Below, piece by piece: positions 1-6,643 of a DNA stretch of 11,765 nt. Position numbers and translations under genes: made by a program. Numbering within the stretch: the first letter of the stretch is position 1; each line of letters starts with the position of its first letter. The DNA is from an uncultured Fibrobacter sp. Its GTDB lineage: Bacteria; Fibrobacterota; Fibrobacteria; Fibrobacterales; Fibrobacteraceae. The stretch lies in contig CALATK010000146.1 in assembly GCA_937891805.1 (NCBI GenBank), positions 1-11,765 on the forward strand, given 5' to 3'. The notes below the pieces were generated by a model that did not search any database, was not told where the DNA came from, and saw nothing but the letters and a program-made list of their open reading frames with translations.

Positions 1-775
1 TGTAACTTTCACCACCGCACAAATCGTAGAGTTGATTACCCGAGCAGAACTTTGCAGTCACATCGTAACTTGTACCGCCACACTTACCGTACACCTGATT
101 TCCCGAACAGAATTCCATTGATACATTGTAACTTTCACCACCGCACAAATCGTAGAGTTGATTACCCGAGCAGAACTTTGCCGTCACATCGTAACTTGAA
201 CCTTCACACTTGCTGTATACCAGATTTCCCGAACAGAATTCCGCCGCTATGTCGTAATTTTTGCCGCCGCACAGGTCATAAGTCTGATTGCCTGAACAGA
301 ATTTTTCACTTGCGTCATACGTTTCCGTACCGCAGGTTCCTAGGACTTTTCCGCTTTCGCAACGTTCCTTGTCTACATCGTAAACTCTTCCACCGCATAG
401 GTCATAAAGATTGTCCTTTACGCAGAATTTCTTTGTAGGGTCATAGGCGTCGCCATTGCAAAAATCGTAAACCACATTAGAGGCACAGAACTGCTTCGTG
501 GGGCGGTAGTCCTCGCCACCACACAGGTCATAGAGTTCATCGTCAAAGCAGAATTTCTTCGCAGGGTCAAAAACGCTGTCGTCGCACATGTCGTAGAGGG
601 TATCCCTGACGCAGAAACGCCTGGTAGGGCGGTAGTCCTCGCCACCGCAAAGGGCGTAGAGGGTATCTTCGAAGCAGAACTGCTTGGCAGGGTCAAAGTC
701 CTTGCCACCACACAGGTCGTAGAGTTTTTCCGCCACGCAAAATTCCTCGGCGGGGTCGTAGGAACGGGTTCCGCA
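1..775 (-). repeat. 63-bp (21-aa) tandem coding repeats with a recent 126-bp duplication
   Basis: Minus-strand units start at 775 and recur every 63 bp down to position 19, 12 full units in exact register. Near the window edge the period is effectively 126 bp (two units): bases 1-54 are identical to 127-180 and the match continues downstream with few changes. Units further from the edge (toward 775) differ much more in DNA. The array therefore seems to have grown recently at its 3' end. Confidence 0.9.
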
Positions 776-1333
776 ATAGAGCTTGTCTTCGGGTTCATAT
801 TCCCGCCATCTGCCGTCGCAGACCAGCATGCTCCCGTCAGATTCCACGAAAACCGTCTCGTCGACCCTATTCGATGTACAGTTGGGCAAATCCTTGTCCT
901 GCTTGTAGGCCTTACCCATTTCAACCCACTCCACCAGCACGCAGCGCCAGGCAACAGAACTATCCGCCACCAGGACCATCAATCCTGTCAAGTCCCTATT
1001 GCATTCGGGTAACTTGTCCTTGGTCTTTGCCCGCTGGAGCACAAAGCCAACAGACTTCCATAATTCGTCATCGCAGCGGAAAATGGAATAGGCAGCCTTG
1101 ACGTATACAGAATCCCCCTCGTTAGAGGAAACGCAGGCCGTCAGGTCGTCTTCGGTGTCCACCGAATCCATGGCCAGGGCCGGAATGTCGGGCAGGGGCT
1201 TTTTATCACCACCCTGGTCGGTGGAATCCCGCCCAACGCCATCTTCAGGGTCAGAACCCTTGCTGCCACTGTCGCCACCGCAGGCGGTAAAAAAGGCCGA
1301 AACCAGCACGGCAAGAAAGAGAAATTTTTTCAT
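1..1333 (-). CDS. Cys-rich tandem-repeat lipoprotein, partial (C-terminus beyond the left edge)
   Basis: Reading the minus strand from ATG at 1333 gives an open frame to the window edge (444 codons, no stop). The N-terminus MKKFLFLAVLVSAFFTAC is a lipoprotein signal peptide with the acylated Cys at residue 18, followed by a Gly/Asp/Ser-rich tether. Residues about 40-186 form a non-repeated region with scattered Cys. From residue 187 the protein is made of 21-residue units with consensus CGGxxYDPxxxFCxxxxLYDL: 12 complete units and the start of a 13th. Each unit has Cys at positions 1 and 13; unit 7 is the most divergent. Similar CGG/YD/FC repeats are known to me from Fibrobacter surface proteins, but no function is established. 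A membrane-anchored, surface-exposed protein, perhaps stiffened by disulfides, is inference. Plus-strand reading frames across this region are antisense shadows. The ribosome-binding site is weak (a GGGG run just upstream). Confidence 0.85.
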   Translation of the reverse strand, partial: MKKFLFLAVLVSAFFTACGGDSGSKGSDPEDGVGRDSTDQGGDKKPLPDIPALAMDSVDTEDDLTACVSSNEGDSVYVKAAYSIFRCDDELWKSVGFVLQRAKTKDKLPECNRDLTGLMVLVADSSVAWRCVLVEWVEMGKAYKQDKDLPNCTSNRVDETVFVESDGSMLVCDGRWREYEPEDKLYCGTRSYDPAEEFCVAEKLYDLCGGKDFDPAKQFCFEDTLYALCGGEDYRPTRRFCVRDTLYDMCDDSVFDPAKKFCFDDELYDLCGGEDYRPTKQFCASNVVYDFCNGDAYDPTKKFCVKDNLYDLCGGRVYDVDKERCESGKVLGTCGTETYDASEKFCSGNQTYDLCGGKNYDIAAEFCSGNLVYSKCEGSSYDVTAKFCSGNQLYDLCGGESYNVSMEFCSGNQVYGKCGGTSYDVTAKFCSGNQLYDLCGGESY

Positions 1334-1364
1334 AAAGGCCCCGTTCATTTGTTCTTATAATTTA

Positions 1365-1370
1365 AATATA
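1365..1370 (-). promoter_or_regulatory. Putative -10 box for the lipoprotein gene
   Basis: TATATT on the minus strand lies about 31 bp upstream of the lipoprotein ATG, in an AT-rich divergent spacer. It matches the TATATT -10 seen before several other genes here. No clear -35 was found. Confidence 0.35.
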
Positions 1371-1467
1371 TATTATTCGCCTCCATTATTAAACACCCGT
1401 ATGTTAACTTTCATTTACAAAACAAGCCAAATAAATCACCATTCAAGTGCATACTGGCCAAATATTC

Positions 1468-1473
1468 TATATT
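1468..1473 (+). promoter_or_regulatory. Putative -10 box immediately upstream of the NifU-like gene
   Basis: TATATT ends only 9 nt before the ATG at 1483, so transcription would begin at about 1480-1482 and give a leaderless or nearly leaderless mRNA. No Shine-Dalgarno-like sequence lies between the box and the ATG. No good -35 is visible. Confidence 0.45.
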
Positions 1474-1482
1474 TGGTGCACT

Positions 1483-2304
1483 ATGAGCGAAGAACTGTGT
1501 GCGAATTTTTCCAAGAAGGTGCAGGAGATTGCAAAGGCCCCCAAGTACAGGGGCGCGATTTTCCAGATTGAAGCCGACGAGAAGGGACTTGCCCTTGTAG
1601 ACGTGAAGGAAGCGAGCCTGAAGGTCTACCTGATGATCGACCCGGAATGCGACAAGATTCTGGAGACCCGATTCTTCACCTACGGCGGGCCCATCTTTAC
1701 CGCCCTGGCCGACACATTCTGCAAGAAAATCCAGATGGTCACGGTGGAAGAAGCCTGCGCCATCACCGCCGAAAGTCTGGAACAGGAACTCCGGGACACC
1801 CCCGACGTGCCGGCTTTCGACGCTACCGTTCCGGAACTCAAACAAATGAACACGCTTATACAGCGGATTCTGGAAGCCTATCCCGAAAAGAAGGCCACCG
1901 CTATTTTGGTCCGCGAGAAGATGGAGCGCATCAAGTACCGCACCCAGACCGCCGAGGGCCGTGCCGAGGCCGACGCCGAATGGAACGCCCTCACCAAGCC
2001 GCAGAAAATCGAAAAGATCGAAGCCTGGCTCCACCAGTCCGTCCGAGGCATGCTCCAGGGCGACGGTGGCGACCTGGAAGTGCTGGACCTGACCGACGAC
2101 AACCGCCTGAAAATCCGCTACCAGGGTGCCTGCGCCGGTTGCGGCTCTGCCATGGGCGGCACCCTTTTCTACATCGAAGACGAACTGAAGAACAACGTCT
2201 ATTACAACCTGATTGTAGAACCCGAAGACCCGCTGGACAATATCCCGCCCAACCCGAACCTGCCGGGTCTCGACGACAATAATCCGCCGGCCAGCTTGTT
2301 TTAG
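1483..2304 (+). CDS. NifU-like Fe-S protein with degenerate IscU-type scaffold domain
   Basis: The 273-aa product has two parts. Residues about 5-135 resemble the IscU/NifU N-terminal scaffold: RFFTYGG at 63-69 corresponds to the family's RFKTYGC, followed by a TVEEA-type helix. Residues about 180-245 are a NifU C-terminal domain with the DGGDLEVLDL motif (194-203) and its CxxC pair C217/C220. NifU-type proteins assemble Fe-S clusters and pass them to apo-proteins. Here all three canonical scaffold cysteines appear replaced: the ACGD motif is absent, TYGC has become TYGG, and the third Cys region reads FDAT. The C-terminal domain probably remains cluster-binding. I chose ATG 1483 over an in-frame GTG at 1447 because the TATATT box lies between them. 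The acidic/Pro tail is unusual. No nif or isc neighbours are present. Confidence 0.85.
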   Translation: MSEELCANFSKKVQEIAKAPKYRGAIFQIEADEKGLALVDVKEASLKVYLMIDPECDKILETRFFTYGGPIFTALADTFCKKIQMVTVEEACAITAESLEQELRDTPDVPAFDATVPELKQMNTLIQRILEAYPEKKATAILVREKMERIKYRTQTAEGRAEADAEWNALTKPQKIEKIEAWLHQSVRGMLQGDGGDLEVLDLTDDNRLKIRYQGACAGCGSAMGGTLFYIEDELKNNVYYNLIVEPEDPLDNIPPNPNLPGLDDNNPPASLF

Positions 2305-2309
2305 TTTTC

Positions 2310-2444
2310 AGTCGTGAATTATCAGTCATGAGTGAAAATTGTGCGCCTTTGGCGCGCCTATAAAAAAACTCAGAGGTGTGTAGCACCGACTCACAACTCA
2401 TAACTCACGACTCATAACTCACGACTCATTACTCATTCCTCGCG
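2310..2444. repeat. Degenerate ACTC/GAGT repeat spacer with 14-bp tandem units
   Basis: The spacer between the NifU-like gene and the AICAR formyltransferase gene has three 14-bp units of the form ACTCACRACTCATW (2389-2402, 2403-2416, 2417-2430) and a decayed fourth. The left part (2310-2334) carries the inverse theme (GTCGTGAATT, CAGTCATGAGTG), so the two arms could pair loosely. Between them is a small hairpin, GCGCC-TTT-GGCGC (2343-2355), without a U-tract. I see no gene here. Confidence 0.7.
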
Positions 2445-2473
2445 CCTCGAGCCTCGAACCACGAACCTTAATT

Positions 2474-2482
2474 TGCTATATT
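2474..2482 (+). promoter_or_regulatory. Extended -10 promoter element for the purH-type gene
   Basis: TGCTATATT combines an extended-10 TG with TATATT (2477-2482). The predicted start of transcription near 2489 leaves a leader of about 22 nt that contains the AAGGA ribosome-binding site at 2500-2504. Confidence 0.55.
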
Positions 2483-2510
2483 GACTATCGTAAATCACAA
2501 AGGAAAAATC

Positions 2511-3563
2511 ATGTCCGAAGAACTCGTTTTGAAATTCGTTGACCCCGTGCCGATGCGCTACGGTGAAAACTCCCACCAGTCCGCCGTCTTCTACCGCGAC
2601 CCGACCTGCACCGAAGCAAGCCTCGCCACCGCGAAGCAGCTCTGGGGTAAGGAACTTTCTTACAACAACATCGTGGACGCCGACGCCGCCCTGGAAATGG
2701 CCCGCGAATTCGCAGACGAAAATGCCGTTGTTATCGTAAAGCACATGAACCCCTGTGGCCTTGCTACCGGCAAGACACTGCGCAACGCCATGGAAGCCGC
2801 CTGGGAAGGCGACCCGGTGTCGGCCTTCGGTTCCGTGATCGCCGTTACCAAGAAGGTGGACCTGAAAACCGCCGAATTCCTGAAGGGCAAGTTCGTCGAA
2901 ATCCTTCTCGCCCCGGCATTCGACAAGGACGCTCTGGAATTTTTGAAGAACAAGTCCAAGGACATTCGTCTCCTTGAAGTTGGCAAGATCAAGAAGGCTA
3001 CACGCTGCAAGGTCTACAAGCACGTCATCGGTGGCATGCTGGTTCAGGACCGCGACGTGGACGTTTACGAAAAGTTCGAATGCGTCACCAAGAAGAAGTT
3101 CGCAAAGAACAAGGAAGCCCTCGCCCGCTTCACTTGGATCGTGACCAAGCACACCAAGTCTAACGCCATCGTCATGGGTTACGAGTACGCCCGCGGCTAC
3201 TTCCAGGTCATCGGCCTTGGCCCCGGCCAGCCGAACCGCATCGATAGTAACCTCCGCCTCTGCCAGCCCCGCGTCCGTGACAACGTCGCCCGCATGAATG
3301 CCGCCAAGAAGTTCTTCAACGAAAAGGGCAAGTGCATCGACAAGGCCGGTCTCAAGGCCCTGGAAAAGAAGGTGTTCAGCGAAGTCGTCATGGGCTCCGA
3401 CGCCTTCTTCCCCTTCCCGGACAACGTGGAAGCCGCTGCCAAGGCCGGCGTCCAGTACATCGTGCAACCGGGCGGTTCCAAGAAGGACAACCTCTCCATC
3501 GAAGCCTGCGACAAGCTTGGGGTGGCCATGGTATTCACCGGCATGAGGCACTTCCGCCACTAA
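2511..3563 (+). CDS. purH: Stand-alone AICAR formyltransferase (C-terminal domain of PurH)
   Basis: The 350-aa product matches the AICAR transformylase half of PurH from end to end: RYGENSH (16-22), the catalytic KHxNPCG signature (K77, H78, N80-G83), GDPVSAFGS (100-108), a GPGQPNR segment, SDAFFPFPD, QPGGS, and the family's typical C-terminus GMRHFRH. It transfers the formyl group of 10-formyl-THF to AICAR, giving FAICAR, the penultimate step of IMP synthesis in the cytoplasm. Bifunctional PurH is about 520-530 aa with an N-terminal IMP cyclohydrolase (MGS-like) domain. That domain is absent here, and nothing upstream encodes it, so cyclization needs another gene elsewhere. ATG 2511 is supported by AAGGA 7 nt upstream; an in-frame TTG at 2481 overlaps the promoter. 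The following gene starts 17 nt after the stop, probably in the same transcript. Confidence 0.93.
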   Translation: MSEELVLKFVDPVPMRYGENSHQSAVFYRDPTCTEASLATAKQLWGKELSYNNIVDADAALEMAREFADENAVVIVKHMNPCGLATGKTLRNAMEAAWEGDPVSAFGSVIAVTKKVDLKTAEFLKGKFVEILLAPAFDKDALEFLKNKSKDIRLLEVGKIKKATRCKVYKHVIGGMLVQDRDVDVYEKFECVTKKKFAKNKEALARFTWIVTKHTKSNAIVMGYEYARGYFQVIGLGPGQPNRIDSNLRLCQPRVRDNVARMNAAKKFFNEKGKCIDKAGLKALEKKVFSEVVMGSDAFFPFPDNVEAAAKAGVQYIVQPGGSKKDNLSIEACDKLGVAMVFTGMRHFRH

Positions 3564-3580
3564 GTTTCAGCAAGGTTCCC

Positions 3581-4036
3581 ATGATTCCGCTTTCCACAAA
3601 AGAGACCAACCAACGGGAAAAGGACCTGTACTACGCGGTACTGTCTTTCCTGAAGAAAATCCGCAAGGCAGGCAAGACCACCAATGCGGAGTGGAAGGCC
3701 TATAAGGAACAGTTGCTGAGCATCGCCCCTTCCTCCGACATGGGCAAGGCCGCCGACATGTGGACCATGGACAACCTGGACCAGTTCAGCCCCGACAAGA
3801 CACAGCTCCCACCCCTGAACGACATGGACGCGGTGGCGCGGATTTCCCCGAAGTTCGCCTCCCAGCTCATGGAAGCCATGTACTACGGCATGCTGAACCT
3901 GACCCAGGCAAACCTGATTTCCGACGAAATCCAGGACGCCGACCCCGAATGCGTCTCCACTGCCTCCCTGGAAGAACTCCTGGTGAAACTCTGGATCGGC
4001 AACGCCAAAAGCTACCGGAAAGTGGTGACGAATTAG
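3581..4036 (+). CDS. Unrecognised 151-aa protein downstream of purH
   Basis: I do not recognise this family. ATG 3581 has an AAGG motif at 3572-3575 and lies 17 nt after the purH stop, so the two are probably co-transcribed. The product is soluble, with no signal peptide, membrane segment or Cys cluster. It begins with a charged helical stretch (KEKDLYYAVLSFLKKIRKAG-like, residues about 10-32), followed by a Met/Asp-rich middle and a helical segment around residues 85-115. Codon use is GC-rich and like that of its neighbours, suggesting a resident rather than acquired gene. The purine-gene context gives no direct clue to its role. Confidence 0.75.
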   Translation: MIPLSTKETNQREKDLYYAVLSFLKKIRKAGKTTNAEWKAYKEQLLSIAPSSDMGKAADMWTMDNLDQFSPDKTQLPPLNDMDAVARISPKFASQLMEAMYYGMLNLTQANLISDEIQDADPECVSTASLEELLVKLWIGNAKSYRKVVTN

Positions 4037-4187
4037 GCATGGGCAATGAGGTCGGTCGCCTTCGGCTCCCTCTGAGGTCTGAGCAAAAAGGGGAAAGCCT
4101 TCCCCTCGCTCGCACTTCGTAGCTCGCTACCCCTTCTCCTAGGGGACACCCCTAAAACCCCGTACCTTAAACCTCAAAGCGAATGAA
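4037..4187. other. Repeat-rich spacer before trmFO
   Basis: The spacer has an inverted repeat GGGGAA-AGCC-TTCCCC (4090-4105) preceded by an A5 tract, which would read as a terminator only on the minus strand where no gene needs one. It also has a C/G-rich element at 4138-4161 that recurs in inverted form near 10430, and AACCTCAAAGC close to the trmFO start. No convincing ribosome-binding site or promoter for trmFO is visible. Confidence 0.6.
4138..4161 (-). repeat. Dispersed element, copy A (C4TAAAAC4 type)
   Basis: The sequence CCTAGGGG...CCCCTAAAACCCC here matches the reverse complement of 10418-10443 apart from the short centre. It lies between genes in both places, indicating a mobile or dispersed non-coding repeat. 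Confidence 0.6.
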
Positions 4188-5600
4188 ATGAGCGACCTCA
4201 TTACTCAAAGGGGCGAAGCCCCGACCTCAAAGCCTCAACGTGTACGCGTAATCGGTGGCGGTCTCGCAGGTTGCGAGGCGGCTTTGCAGTTGGCGAGCCG
4301 CGGTTTCAAGGTGGACCTGTACGAAATGCGCCCGGTCAAGCAGACACCCGCCCACAAGGACGGCCACCTGGCACAACTCGTCTGCTCCAACAGTTTCAAG
4401 GCGCTGGGCGTCACATCGGCACACGGACTTTTAAAGCAGGAACTCACCATGCTGGGGAGTTTCCTTTTGGACTCCGCCCGTGAAGCAGCCGTTCCCGCAG
4501 GGGATTCCCTCACCGTGAACCGGGATATCTTCAGCGAGTCGGTAGAAAAGAAGATTGCAGAATCTCCCAACATCACGCTCCACCGCGAAGAAGTCACCAG
4601 CCTCGAAGGCGACTGCCCCACGCTCGTCGCGGCGGGGCCGCTGGCCAGCGACGCGCTCGCCGACGACATCTTCAAGAGGCTGGGTAGCGAGCGCCTCCAT
4701 TTCTTCGACGCCATCGCCCCTGTGGTAGAGACCGACAGCATCGACTTTGACCACGCCTTCTATATGAACCGCTGGGAAAAGGGCGAGACGGCGGACTTCA
4801 TCAACTGCCCCCTGGACAAGGAAACCTATACGGAATTTGTCCGTAAACTGTGCGAGGCCGAAGCCGTGGAGCCTCGCCCCTTCGAAAAGAACGAACTGTT
4901 CGAAGGCTGCCTGCCTGTCGAAGAAATGGCCCGCCGCGGCTACGAAACCCTCCGTCACGGGCCCATGCGCCCCATCGGCCTCGGACTCGGTAACAATGGG
5001 CATTTGTGGTACGCGGTAATACAGCTCCGGGCCGAAAACAAGCAGAAGACGCTTTTCAACATGGTGGGTTTCCAGACACGACTCAAATGGGGCACGCAAA
5101 AAGAAATCTTCACCATGGTGCCGGCTCTGCGGAACGCAAAATTTGCCCGCCTAGGTTGCATGCACCGGAACACCTTCATCGAATCGCCCAAGTTCCTGGA
5201 TGCCACTTTAAGATTGCGTCCGGATTTGGAATGCGCCAAGGGCATTCCGCCCACCTGGTTCGCCGGGCAGATTACCGGAAGCGAAGGCTACACTGAGGCG
5301 GTGGCTACCGGATGGTATGCCGCCTGGAACATGGCCCAGACCATTTTGCACGGGCATGCCGACCCGCTCCCCGACGAGAGTTGCATCGGGTCCCTGATGA
5401 ACCGCCTGGTAGAGGAAAACGAAAATTTCCAGCCCATGAACTTCAACTTCGGGCTACTCCCCCACCACGAAGGCCTCAAGAAGAAAAATAAGAAAGAGAT
5501 TCTGGGCGCCCGTGCGGTCGAAGCCGTGCGCAAGTGGATTGCGGAACGCCGCTCCTTCGAATACCCGCCTAACGGAATTCAGGAAGCCGCTCAACCTTGA
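4188..5600 (+). CDS. trmFO: TrmFO, folate/FAD-dependent tRNA (uracil-54-C5) methyltransferase
   Basis: The 470-aa product carries the TrmFO hallmarks: an FAD-binding VIGGGLAGCEAA segment (21-32), YEMRPVKQTPAH (45-56), LVCSNSFK with C66 (aligned to B. subtilis C53), FEGCLPVEEMA with C241 (aligned to C226), RHGPMRPIGL, and a C-terminal QITGSEGYTEAVATG flavin-contact motif. TrmFO makes ribothymidine at position 54 of tRNA using methylene-THF and FADH2. The length fits the family except for an N-terminal extension of about 13 residues relative to B. subtilis. That extension contains a GGGGC-GAA-GCCCC palindrome and reads like repeat sequence pulled into the gene. No other in-frame ATG, GTG or TTG lies before the FAD motif, so 4188 is the only possible start. 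The 3' end overlaps the convergent nuclease-like gene by 32 nt. Confidence 0.95.
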   Translation: MSDLITQRGEAPTSKPQRVRVIGGGLAGCEAALQLASRGFKVDLYEMRPVKQTPAHKDGHLAQLVCSNSFKALGVTSAHGLLKQELTMLGSFLLDSAREAAVPAGDSLTVNRDIFSESVEKKIAESPNITLHREEVTSLEGDCPTLVAAGPLASDALADDIFKRLGSERLHFFDAIAPVVETDSIDFDHAFYMNRWEKGETADFINCPLDKETYTEFVRKLCEAEAVEPRPFEKNELFEGCLPVEEMARRGYETLRHGPMRPIGLGLGNNGHLWYAVIQLRAENKQKTLFNMVGFQTRLKWGTQKEIFTMVPALRNAKFARLGCMHRNTFIESPKFLDATLRLRPDLECAKGIPPTWFAGQITGSEGYTEAVATGWYAAWNMAQTILHGHADPLPDESCIGSLMNRLVEENENFQPMNFNFGLLPHHEGLKKKNKKEILGARAVEAVRKWIAERRSFEYPPNGIQEAAQP

Positions 5601-5985
5601 CAAATCTCTTGGTGGCGGCGTCCATCTCAAAAAACCGCTCACAATCCCCCAACGAAAGCATCACGAACTTGGGCGTGAGCACCTGCAGGTACTTGTTCAG
5701 TTGCACCTGCAAAGCCTCCCAAGTGTATTCGCCGGGAGCCTTGCATTCCACCAAAAGCCAGGGCTTCGCCTGGTCGTTTCCGTTGCGGAAATCGTGCACC
5801 ACGATGTCCACCCGGTCATCCGTCTTGGGGTCAACGGAACTCAGGCCGAACTCCACCGTAATCAGGTGGGCTGGGACCTTCACCTCGTCCAGCAAAAAAC
5901 GGACCGTCGCCTGACGCACCCGCTCCTCGGGGGTGTCGGGCACGTCCTTCTTGCGGATAGGGTCGTATAATGTTCCGTGGGTCAT
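5569..5985 (-). CDS. Small HsdR N-terminal-type PD-(D/E)XK protein
   Basis: The 138-aa product resembles the stand-alone 'type I restriction enzyme R protein N-terminal domain' family common in Bacteroidota relatives. A motif with RKKDVPDTPEERVRQ (11-25) is followed by VEFGLSS, then D60 in DDRVDIVVHD and E80-C-K82 in LLVECKAP, the D...ExK metal-binding triad of the PD-(D/E)XK nuclease fold. No helicase or methylase genes are nearby, and the protein ends naturally after the domain, so it is a complete single-domain protein and not an hsdR remnant. Cellular role in this family is unknown to me; DNA cleavage is possible but unproven. It follows the YoeB toxin by 21 nt, which permits co-transcription. 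ATG 5985 lacks a Shine-Dalgarno sequence. Its tail overlaps the trmFO tail. Confidence 0.85.
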   Translation of the reverse strand: MTHGTLYDPIRKKDVPDTPEERVRQATVRFLLDEVKVPAHLITVEFGLSSVDPKTDDRVDIVVHDFRNGNDQAKPWLLVECKAPGEYTWEALQVQLNKYLQVLTPKFVMLSLGDCERFFEMDAATKRFVKVERLPEFR

Positions 5986-6006
5986 GACATTAAAAATACT
6001 TTTTAA

Positions 6007-6273
6007 TCAAACGTTCTCGTAATGTCCTTTACACGAAAGGATATCGATAAACTCGCCGTTAATTCGATAAATCAAACGGTTGGCATCGTCGATTCTGCGG
6101 CTCCAGAATCCGCTCAAGTTGCCCTTTAACGCTTCGGGTTTGCCAAGTCCTTCAAAATTGTTCCGTTCGATGTCTTTTAACAACTGATTGACTTTTTTTA
6201 GAGTCTTCTTGTCTTGTGTTTGCCAATAGAGGTAGTCTTGCCAAGCTGCTTCGGAAAAAGCGATTTTAGCCAT
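6007..6273 (-). CDS. yoeB: YoeB-family mRNA interferase toxin
   Basis: The 88-aa product aligns along its whole length with E. coli YoeB, with SEAAWQDYLYWQ, GKPEALK, LSGFWSRRI and a terminal GHY motif. Catalytic residues are kept with a one-residue offset: E47, R66 and H84 (E46, R65, H83 in E. coli), and the aromatic Y85 follows. YoeB binds the ribosomal A site and cleaves mRNA when freed from its antitoxin. The C-terminus has three extra residues (ENV). Its ATG overlaps the antitoxin 3' end by 8 nt, the usual translational coupling of type II modules. The gene looks intact and presumably active. Confidence 0.95.
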   Translation of the reverse strand: MAKIAFSEAAWQDYLYWQTQDKKTLKKVNQLLKDIERNNFEGLGKPEALKGNLSGFWSRRIDDANRLIYRINGEFIDILSCKGHYENV

Positions 6274-6541
6274 TCTCCATCGCCTCCAGTTCTTCCATAG
6301 TCTTCACAATCCCCTTGCCGGCGTTCAACTGCTCGATGCCCTTCTTGAGGGCTTCGATGTCGTTTGCGTTGTAGCGGACGGAGGGTTCGCGGACTTCGAA
6401 GGGGATGCGACGTTCGTTGATGACGTTTTTCACAAACATATATATGGCGGCAGACGTGGACAACCCCACATTGCTACAGAACTTGTCGAAACTTTCCTTG
6501 TCCTTGCTGTCGATACGTGCGGAAACTGTAGCCTGTGCCAT
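6266..6541 (-). CDS. RelB/DinJ-family antitoxin
   Basis: The 91-aa product starts with a ribbon-helix-helix region (MAQATVSARIDSKDKESFDK, then GLSTSAAIYMFVKNVINERR), typical of RelB/DinJ antitoxins that bind operator DNA as dimers. The acidic C-terminal half (residues 55-91) would wrap and neutralise the toxin. ATG 6541 is chosen over an in-frame ATG 39 nt upstream because AAGGAG (6548-6553, minus strand) sits 6 nt before it and the TATATT -10 box lies within the longer version. YoeB usually partners a Phd/YefM antitoxin, so this is a mixed pairing. The operon is probably autoregulated through the ATGCAAA sites upstream. Confidence 0.93.
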   Translation of the reverse strand: MAQATVSARIDSKDKESFDKFCSNVGLSTSAAIYMFVKNVINERRIPFEVREPSVRYNANDIEALKKGIEQLNAGKGIVKTMEELEAMENG

Positions 6542-6558
6542 AAGCGACTCCTTTTTTG

Positions 6559-6643
6559 TGCAAATATACAATTTTTGCATCTATTTTGCAATAATTTTCA
6601 TTATTTTTATGCAAATATATGCAAATTTCTGCACAATGCAAAA
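6559..6643. promoter_or_regulatory. Toxin-antitoxin promoter with a cluster of ATGCAAA operator-like sites
   Basis: On the minus strand TATATT at 6568-6563 fits a -10 box for the antitoxin. Around and upstream lie six copies of (A)TGCAAA in both orientations: 6559-6565, 6573-6580 (inverted), 6583-6590 (inverted), 6609-6616, 6619-6626 and 6636-6643. The 6609 and 6619 copies are ATGCAAAT spaced exactly 10 bp apart, one helical turn, suiting binding of RHH dimers on one DNA face. Use as operator is inference. Confidence 0.55.

Noticed and set aside
52..1571. Several plus-strand open frames across the lipoprotein region
   Set aside because: They lie antisense to the Cys-rich repeat gene and their Arg/His/Pro-rich translations mirror that repeat; the minus-strand frame has a signal peptide and exact 21-aa periodicity.
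4086..4110. Intrinsic terminator GGGGAA-AGCC-TTCCCC
   Set aside because: The T-tract lies on the minus-strand side only, where no gene would use it; on the plus strand it is preceded by A5 rather than followed by T.
5569..5985. Truncated hsdR from a type I restriction system
   Set aside because: The protein is a complete single domain of a known stand-alone family, with no hsdM, hsdS or helicase remnant nearby.
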